From contig NZ_FOAP01000001.1 of NCBI RefSeq assembly GCF_900109545.1, forward strand, positions 124,001-188,000: 64,000 bases of DNA, written 5' to 3'. This document shows positions 54,514 to 64,000 of the stretch, in pieces (positions within the stretch are counted from its first letter, which is position 1; every line of letters begins with the position of its first letter). The position numbers and the translations under genes are program-made. The stretch is from Stigmatella aurantiaca (GTDB taxonomy: Bacteria; Myxococcota; Myxococcia; Myxococcales; Myxococcaceae). The notes beneath the pieces are model-generated. The model was not told the origin of the DNA, made no database searches, and worked only from the letters and a program-made list of their open reading frames with translations.

Positions 54514-55785
54514 ATGCGTGAGCTGGGGGCGGAGAGGGAGCAGGCGGGGCTGACGCGGCGGACGGAGCCGGAGGCGGAGCCCGTGCACCGGGGGGCGGGA
54601 CCGGTGCCGGAGCACGGCCGGGTCTGGAGCCCGGCCATCCCCAACCGGTTGCTGGCGCGGTACTACCTGCCCCGCAGCCACACCATTCTTCCGGGCAACT
54701 CCTGCCAGCTCCTGCGCGACGGCGTGGAGGCCTACCCGGCGATGCTGGAGGCCATCCAGCAGGCGCGCCGCTACATCCGGCTCGAGACGTACCAGTTCAT
54801 CTCGGACGCGGTGGGCGAGCTGTTCGGCCAGGCGCTGGCCGAGGCGGCGGAGCGGGGGGTGCACGTCAAGGTGCTCTTCGACGCGGTGGGCTCGTGGACG
54901 AGCCGCCGGGACTTCTTCGAGGCCTTGCGCCAGCGGGGCGTGGACATCCGCCCCTTCAAGCCCTTCAGCCTGAGCCGGGGCCTGCGGCACTTCGTGCGCC
55001 GGGACCACCGGAAGATTCTGGTGGTGGACGGCGAGGTGGCCTTCACCGGCGGGGTGAACATCTCCGCGCACTGGGCGCCCCTGGGGCAGGGGGGCGGGTG
55101 GCGGGACGACGTGCTGCGGATTGAAGGGCCGGCGGTGCACGAGCTGGAGCGGCGCTTCGTGGCCACCTGGCGCATGGCCTTCCAGGACCGGTTCGAGCGC
55201 TTCCGCTCCCGGCTCCACGTGTCGCGGCGGCGCACCCGGACTTCACCGGGCAAGGTGTGCCTGTCGGTGCTCTCCAGCCGCCGGAGCATTCACCGGGCGT
55301 ACCTGAACGCCATCGCGCGCGCGCGGCGCAGCGTGCTCATCGCCGCGGCGTACTTCGTGCCGGACCGGCGCATGGTGGCGGCGCTGTGCGAGGCGGCGCA
55401 GCGGGGGGTGGAGGTGAGCCTGCTGCTCAACGGCCGCAGCGACCACCCCTTCCTGGAGCACGCCACGCGGGCCTTCTACGAGAAGCTCCTGGGCGCGGGC
55501 ATCCGCATCTTCGAGTGGCAGCGCGGGGTGCTGCACGCCAAGACGGCGGTGGTGGACGGCGTGTGGGGCACCCTGGGCTCCTTCAACCTGGAGCGGCTGA
55601 GCCTGGCCTTCAACCACGAGGCGAACGCCGTCTTCGCGGATCCGCGGCTGGGCAAGGCGCTGGAGGACTCGTTCCGCAACGACTGTGGCAACTGCCGGGA
55701 AGTGAGCCTGGCGGAGTTCCGCCAGCGGCCGTTCTGGCAGAAGGTGCTGGAGCGGGTGCTGTACTTCTTCCGCAAGGTGCTCTGA
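54514..55785 (+). CDS. Phospholipase D / cardiolipin synthase-like enzyme
   Basis: Two HKD motifs are complete: HRKILVVDGEVAFTGGVN and LHAKTAVVDGVWGTLGSFN. A Ser/Gly segment flanks each, and the two copies are separated as in cardiolipin synthases. A basic stretch (RSRLHVSRRRTRTS) lies between. The N-terminal region has no clear membrane helix; the enzyme could be peripheral. It would transfer phosphatidyl groups to form cardiolipin or related lipids. Start at ATG 54514; no strong ribosome binding site. Confidence 0.9.
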   Translation: MRELGAEREQAGLTRRTEPEAEPVHRGAGPVPEHGRVWSPAIPNRLLARYYLPRSHTILPGNSCQLLRDGVEAYPAMLEAIQQARRYIRLETYQFISDAVGELFGQALAEAAERGVHVKVLFDAVGSWTSRRDFFEALRQRGVDIRPFKPFSLSRGLRHFVRRDHRKILVVDGEVAFTGGVNISAHWAPLGQGGGWRDDVLRIEGPAVHELERRFVATWRMAFQDRFERFRSRLHVSRRRTRTSPGKVCLSVLSSRRSIHRAYLNAIARARRSVLIAAAYFVPDRRMVAALCEAAQRGVEVSLLLNGRSDHPFLEHATRAFYEKLLGAGIRIFEWQRGVLHAKTAVVDGVWGTLGSFNLERLSLAFNHEANAVFADPRLGKALEDSFRNDCGNCREVSLAEFRQRPFWQKVLERVLYFFRKVL

Positions 55786-55927
55786 GCTGGGCGCGTTCTC
55801 AGGTTTCTGAGCCGGCCGCGACGGAGGGGGCGTGCTTGCCGGGAGGGGCGGCGCGCCGCTCCGGGAGCGGAGCCTTGGCACCGTCATTGCTCTGGGGGAA
55901 GGGCTCCCCTTTACGCTGGAGCCCGCC

Positions 55928-57247
55928 ATGGATTCGTCATCGGTGTACCGCGCCTTCCTGAATGCCCTGCGTCTGTCGCTCGTGTCCCCCCTGGTACTGG
56001 CGGGGTGTGGGGATGACGAGGATTTGACGGGCTACGCGTTGCCCGCATGTGAGGACGGTGGGCTCGCGGTGAGTGGACTGTCTCCCGCCGCACCGGTGGA
56101 TGCGGTGCAGCTGCGGACGCGGGTCTCCACCGGGAACGAGGTGGTGAATACCCGGGCCACGGCCACCTCGGGGACGCCTTGCGCGACGGCATCCAACCCC
56201 AGCGCGTGCCAGAGCACCCTGGAGGGCCTGGCCCCGGCCAGCAGCTTCCACAGGATCTGTTACGACATCTGCAGCGAGTACTACCTGGCGACGACGCGAG
56301 GGGATGACGTCACCGCCCACGCGACGTTGGAGTCCCTCCGGGGATTCCTGGGCACCGTGGACACCCCGCAGGAGGCGGCGCTGATCGCCTTCGCCGAGGG
56401 GTACAACCTGTCCTGCGGCAATCTGAAGCGCGGCGGGGTGCGGACGAACGCGGATGGGAGCTTCAGCGTCATCGGCACCCAGGGCTTCGCCTGCGGGGAG
56501 GGCACGAAGGTCACCCGCTTCATCCTGGAGGTCTTCCCCTCGGGCGAGCTGAAGGAGGGGAGCCGCAAGGTCATCGAGAAGGGGAACGACAACTGCGCGA
56601 TCGGCCGGCGGCCCGCGGGCCTGCGGACGGCGGAGGAGGTGGCGTGCACGGACGCGCTGGGCCGCCACTTCGCGGCGGCCGCCCACCTGGAGGCGGCCTC
56701 CATCCACGCGTTTCTCCGGCTGCGCGAGGAGCTCGCGCTCCACGGGGCCGATGCAGCCCTCCAGGAGGCGGCACTGAGGAGCGCTTGCGACGAAGTGCGG
56801 CACACGGAGGTCTCCAAGCGCCTGGCGGGCCTCTTCGGCGCCGTGCCCCCGCGGCCCGGGGTGGAAGCGCTGCCCTTGCGCTCCCTGTTCGAGGTGGCCC
56901 TGGACAACGCGGTGGAGGGCTGCGTGCGGGAGACGTTCGGCGCGCTGGTGGCGCACCACCAGGCCGCCCACGCCCGCGACGAGGGGATTCGCCAGGTGAT
57001 GTCGCAGATCGCCGAGGACGAGACGCGGCACGCGGGGCTCTCCTGGACCATTGACCGCTGGGTGCAGCCGAAGCTGTCCGCCCCCGAGCAGGAGCGCCTG
57101 CGCGAGGCGCGGGCGCGGGCCGTGGCGGCGCTGCGCGAGGAGATGGCCACCGCGCCCGAGGCCGTGCTCATCGAGGAGGCCGGGCTTCCGCCGCCGGCCG
57201 TGGCCTCCGCGATGATGGACTCCCTGGCCCGGGACCTCTGGGCCTAG
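55928..57247 (+). CDS. Lipoprotein with C-terminal ferritin-like domain
   Basis: A lipobox (VLAGCGDD) precedes about 210 residues with Cys-rich pieces of unknown fold (ICYDICSEYYL, ACEDG). From about 240 to 370 the sequence carries a four-helix ferritin-like core: AHLEAASIHAFLRLREEL (about 252), ACDEVRHTEVSKRL (about 287), FGALVAHHQAAHA and EDETRHAGLSW (about 362), with the two ExxH pairs of di-iron sites. It could oxidise iron or act as an oxidoreductase in the envelope. ATG 55928 follows GGAG by 7 bases. It shares its stop palindrome (CTAG) with the next gene. Confidence 0.83.
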   Translation: MDSSSVYRAFLNALRLSLVSPLVLAGCGDDEDLTGYALPACEDGGLAVSGLSPAAPVDAVQLRTRVSTGNEVVNTRATATSGTPCATASNPSACQSTLEGLAPASSFHRICYDICSEYYLATTRGDDVTAHATLESLRGFLGTVDTPQEAALIAFAEGYNLSCGNLKRGGVRTNADGSFSVIGTQGFACGEGTKVTRFILEVFPSGELKEGSRKVIEKGNDNCAIGRRPAGLRTAEEVACTDALGRHFAAAAHLEAASIHAFLRLREELALHGADAALQEAALRSACDEVRHTEVSKRLAGLFGAVPPRPGVEALPLRSLFEVALDNAVEGCVRETFGALVAHHQAAHARDEGIRQVMSQIAEDETRHAGLSWTIDRWVQPKLSAPEQERLREARARAVAALREEMATAPEAVLIEEAGLPPPAVASAMMDSLARDLWA

Positions 57248-58740
57248 GGAACGGTGAAGCGCACGCCCTGGCTCTCCGCCCCGCCCCGGCCCACGGCGCT
57301 GACGGCCCACGAGCCGCTGGAGACCTCGAAGCGGGCCTCGGCGCCGCCCGCCACCCGCACGAGCTCCCACTCGCCGGGAGCTGCCTCTCGGTACAGGAGG
57401 TGGAAGCGCACCGCGGGCGGCTGGGGCGAGCTCACCCGCACGGTGAGCCCCTCCTGGGCCACCACCGGCTCGGGGGGAATGAGCGCCGCGCCCATGCGGG
57501 GCACCAGGGGGGGCAGGGCGGGCTTCGCATACAGCGTGTCGCGGAAGAGGGCCTTCACGCCCTTGCCATCATTCGAGAGGAACATCGACCGGAAGTGGAT
57601 GTCGCCCAGCGCGCCCAGGCCCCGCAGGGTGCGGGTGAATGCCACCTGCGCCTCCAGCTCCGCCAGGGGCCAGTCCTGCGCGGACGTCAGGTGGTGCACC
57701 GCGTGCGCGGGGAAGAGGTGCCGCCCGCCCACCAGGCCATTGGCCCACCAGCTGGACAGCTTCGAGTACGACTGGGCCGACGTCTCGCGCCAGTAGAGCT
57801 GGGGGGCCAGGTAGTCGACCCAGCCCTGGTTCATCCACGTCACGGCATCGCAGGAGATGGCGCTGTAGGCATCCAGGCCGGGCACGGGCACGCCGCTCTT
57901 CCAGATGCCGAAGGGCGAGACGCCAAAGCGCACATGGGGGTGCTCCGAGACGATGGTGGCCATCACCTCGCGGATGAGCGCGTTGACGTTCTCCCGCCGC
58001 CAGTCGCCCTTCTCCAGCGTGCCCCCCGCGGCCTGGTAGCGCTCGTATGTCGCGGTGTCGGGGAAGGGCGTCTGCTGGGCATCGGGGTACGGGTAGAAGT
58101 AGTCGTCGAAGATGAGCCCATCGACGTCGTAGCGGCCGAGCAGATCCTTCACCACGGCCTTCACGTGCTGGCGGACCTCGGGCTCGCCCGGGTTCATCAC
58201 CACCGCTTTGTTGTACGTCACCGCCGCGGCGGGCAGCCGCTGGGAGACATGGTCCGGCGCGGCCACCACGGTGGTGGACATCAACGCCCGGTAGGGGTTC
58301 ACCCAGGCATGGACCTCCAGGCCCCGCGCGTGCGCGGCATTCACCAGGTGCTCCAGCGGATCCCACCCCGGATCCGTGCCCTGCGTGCCGGACAGGAAGC
58401 GGCTCCAGGGCTCCAGTGCGGAGTCATAGAGCGCATCGGACTCCGGGCGGACCTGGAAGAAGAGGGCGTTGAGCCCCAGCCCAGCCATTTCGTCCACCAA
58501 CGAATCGAGCGAGGCCCGCCCGGCCTCGGGTGTCATCCCCTCGGCGGGAGGCCAATCGAGCCGCAGCACCGTGGAGACCCACACGCCGCGCAGCTCGCGC
58601 GCATGGCCCACCGTCACCCGCTCGGGCTCGGGGGGAAGGGGCGTGTCCGGGCCCTCCGGCGGAGGCGTTCCGGAGTCACCGCACGCCACGAGCATCCACA
58701 GCAGTCCAAGGGGCAGCAGTCGGGTGGGCATCCGGCGCAT
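57244..58740 (-). CDS. GHL10-like (YngK) glycoside hydrolase-family lipoprotein
   Basis: A lipobox (LVACGDSG) is followed by a beta/alpha-barrel typical of the GHL10/DUF187 family: RGVWVSTVLRLDWPP, LNALFFQVRPESDALY, PWSRFLSGTQG, DGLIFDDYFYPYPD, WVDYLAPQLYW. A C-terminal Ig-like beta domain (about 400-490) is likely a surface module. The substrate could be a polysaccharide, unproven. ATG 58740 or ATG 58731 is possible. The stop is the complement of the ferritin-lipoprotein stop at CTAG. Confidence 0.88.
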   Translation of the reverse strand: MRRMPTRLLPLGLLWMLVACGDSGTPPPEGPDTPLPPEPERVTVGHARELRGVWVSTVLRLDWPPAEGMTPEAGRASLDSLVDEMAGLGLNALFFQVRPESDALYDSALEPWSRFLSGTQGTDPGWDPLEHLVNAAHARGLEVHAWVNPYRALMSTTVVAAPDHVSQRLPAAAVTYNKAVVMNPGEPEVRQHVKAVVKDLLGRYDVDGLIFDDYFYPYPDAQQTPFPDTATYERYQAAGGTLEKGDWRRENVNALIREVMATIVSEHPHVRFGVSPFGIWKSGVPVPGLDAYSAISCDAVTWMNQGWVDYLAPQLYWRETSAQSYSKLSSWWANGLVGGRHLFPAHAVHHLTSAQDWPLAELEAQVAFTRTLRGLGALGDIHFRSMFLSNDGKGVKALFRDTLYAKPALPPLVPRMGAALIPPEPVVAQEGLTVRVSSPQPPAVRFHLLYREAAPGEWELVRVAGGAEARFEVSSGSWAVSAVGRGGAESQGVRFTVP

Positions 58741-58881
58741 TTACTCGGGCACACCCCTGGGCGTCGATCTTGTAGGTAAACGTCGGCACCGGCCCGTGTC
58801 CGGCATTATGAGTCCCTTAAGCCTGACACCCGGGGGGGCTGCGGGCGTGCGTCCGCTCCTGGAAGCGGGCACAGGAACCCT

Positions 58882-58910
58882 TTGCAAGCCGCAAGGTGTG
58901 GGCCTAGAAG
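58882..58910 (+). promoter_or_regulatory. Candidate sigma70 promoter of acnA
   Basis: TTGCAA (58882-58887) and TAGAAG (58905-58910) are separated by 17 bases, 40 bases upstream of the acnA start. Each matches 4 of 6 consensus bases. Confidence 0.4.
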
Positions 58911-58950
58911 ACACCTCGCGCACCCTCATGGGGAAGGACGGCGAACGGAC

Positions 58951-61680
<2,730 letters not shown>

Positions 61681-61744
61681 GGCGCTTCGCCCGAAGCGCC
61701 GGCAGCACCGCGGCCCGGTGTACCTCCTCAGGTACGCCGGGCCG
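61681..61744. terminator. Two hairpins between acnA and asnS
   Basis: GGCGCTTCG/CGAAGCGCC (61681-61700) forms a tight hairpin and 61711-61724 pairs with 61731-61744 over 14 bases with one wobble. The pair lies between the convergent acnA and asnS genes. A short TCGTGTTT follows on the plus strand. Probably bidirectional. Confidence 0.7.
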
Positions 61745-61759
61745 TCGTGTTTCCGGGCC

Positions 61760-63163
<1,404 letters not shown>

Positions 63164-63353
63164 GGCGCTCTCCCTGGCTTCCTGCTCCCAGCCGGAGCAG
63201 CGAGTTAGCCGTGCGCGGGCCGAAGGACAAGGCCCGCGTGGGAACTCCCACCAGGACTGACACCCGTGTCAGGGCATCCCGGGGGCCGAAGGCCCCGGCG
63301 TGACGAAGTTCCAAGGGTTATCGCTGGCACTGGAGTTGCTCAGGGGACCGTGC

Positions 63354-63905
63354 ATGCGCAAGGCACTTCGAATCCTCCTCCTCGTCGCGGGCTGTACCGT
63401 GATGATGGCGACCTCCCAGATCGATGACATGGGCAGACGCTCGGCGTTCGTCACGCTGGGGGCGGGGGAGGCCCAGACCTTCGCGGTCCAGGCGCACCCG
63501 ACGAAGGCTGTCGAACTCCAACACCGGCTTCATGTGAGGTTCTCGAGCGATTGGAAGGGCGGGGAGGGGGCCTGGGTGGTGGGGCTGGTCTCGAAATGGG
63601 GCGCTGGCCCGCTCCAGGTCACCCCCCAGGACACCTTCACCGTGGGGCAGGAGCTGAGCGGCGGGTGGCGGGTGGCCTTCGTGGCCCAGGTGCCCTTCGA
63701 GACGCGCTCCGGCGATGGCTGGGAGCTGCCCGAAGGGGATGCCCTCCTCACGCTGTACGCCCCGGAGCAGGCGCTGCTGGGCGAGCTGGAAGTGGACCTC
63801 AAGGCCATGGAGGCCCAGTGCAAGTGTGACGTGTACGCGGGCGTGAGCCCGCAGGCCGGCTCCTTCGTGCCGGGAATGCCCGCGGATGGCGGCGATGGGG
63901 GCTGA
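63354..63905 (+). CDS. Secreted or lipoprotein of unknown function
   Basis: A signal peptide (LRILLLVAGCTVMMA) with a lipobox-like VAGC precedes about 160 residues of beta-rich sequence (AVELQHRLHVRFSSDW, GGWRVAFVAQVPFETRSG) and a final Gly/Pro segment. No family is recognised. ATG 63354 is preferred over 63300 because the signal peptide begins there and GGGGA lies upstream. Its 3' end overlaps the following gene by 11 bases. Confidence 0.68.
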   Translation: MRKALRILLLVAGCTVMMATSQIDDMGRRSAFVTLGAGEAQTFAVQAHPTKAVELQHRLHVRFSSDWKGGEGAWVVGLVSKWGAGPLQVTPQDTFTVGQELSGGWRVAFVAQVPFETRSGDGWELPEGDALLTLYAPEQALLGELEVDLKAMEAQCKCDVYAGVSPQAGSFVPGMPADGGDGG

Positions 63906-64000
63906 GCCCACAGGCGCCTGCCCCCGGCTCTTCACCCGGGCGCTGCCCGTGGCCTGCATGGGGCTGGTGGCCCTCAATGACCACTGGCTCAAGGGCTCCG
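63895..64000 (+). CDS. Membrane protein, 5' end only
   Basis: The frame opens at ATG 63895 and is still open at the window edge (35 codons: MGAEPTGACPRLFTRALPVA, then CMGLVALNDHWLKGS). The hydrophobic N-terminus and the NDHWLK segment resemble a family of polytopic membrane proteins I have seen in myxobacteria, but with so little sequence this is a guess. Confidence 0.5.
   Translation, partial: MGAEPTGACPRLFTRALPVACMGLVALNDHWLKGS

Overview
The window reads as a chromosomal segment of a high-GC delta-type bacterium, most likely a myxobacterium of the Cystobacterineae (Stigmatella, Cystobacter, Myxococcus or Corallococcus-like). The assignment rests on very GC-rich codon use, two eukaryote-like Ser/Thr kinases, an FHA-fused sigma-54 activator, a membrane FHA protein, a pair of WYL-domain regulators and a large number of lipoproteins of unknown function. 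This is inference from content; no rRNA or marker phylogeny is available here. Coding density is high. I see no tRNA, rRNA, CRISPR array, insertion sequence or prophage.

Layout. 1-4.4 kb: the start of a Tat-exported gluconate-dehydrogenase-subunit-3-like lipoprotein (minus), two overlapping lipoprotein genes, a membrane Ser/Thr kinase with a Cys-rich outer tail, and a lower-GC orphan gene. 4.4-9.1 kb: an FmdE-like lipoprotein, an O-methyltransferase, an ATP-grasp enzyme, a fatty acid hydroxylase/sterol desaturase and a kelch propeller protein. 9.2-14.2 kb (minus): an M3 peptidase, an uncharacterised protein and a saccharopine-dehydrogenase-like reductase. 14.3-19.7 kb (plus): nudK with an overlapping LysR gene, a thiolase-TetR pair, and two translationally coupled SPFH membrane proteins. 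19.7-24.4 kb: an SDR, a DUF885 lipoprotein, a second Ser/Thr kinase and a TauD/GBBH-type dioxygenase.

24.4-29.1 kb holds dhaK-dhaL-dhaM, a complete PEP-dependent dihydroxyacetone kinase in which DhaM is fused to HPr and a full-length Enzyme I, followed by a Bcp peroxiredoxin. 29.2-38.7 kb: a DUF3332 protein, the FHA-sigma54 activator, a tandem amidohydrolase, an M20 peptidase, a strong bidirectional terminator, a propeller lipoprotein and a methyltransferase. 38.7-45.0 kb: a small conserved protein, an OmpR-type response regulator overlapped by its histidine kinase, a propeller/di-haem peroxidase fusion, a lipoprotein and an outer-membrane-like protein.

45.0-64.0 kb mixes housekeeping genes (gpsA, hflX, proB, acnA, asnS) with a DUF4174 protein, a small membrane protein with a possible winged helix, the WYL pair, an FHA membrane protein, a cardiolipin-synthase-like PLD enzyme, a ferritin-like lipoprotein, a GHL10 lipoprotein, and at the right edge the start of a membrane protein gene.

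Most of this is ordinary core and near-core myxobacterial gene content. The most unusual items are the self-contained DhaM-HPr-EI fusion, the kinase with its Cys-rich tail beside a compositionally deviant orphan, the thiolase-TetR promoter with an inverted repeat over the -10 box, and several families that have lost metal or catalytic residues (FmdE-like protein, GBBH-like dioxygenase, second amidohydrolase half). I found no clearly new multi-gene system.
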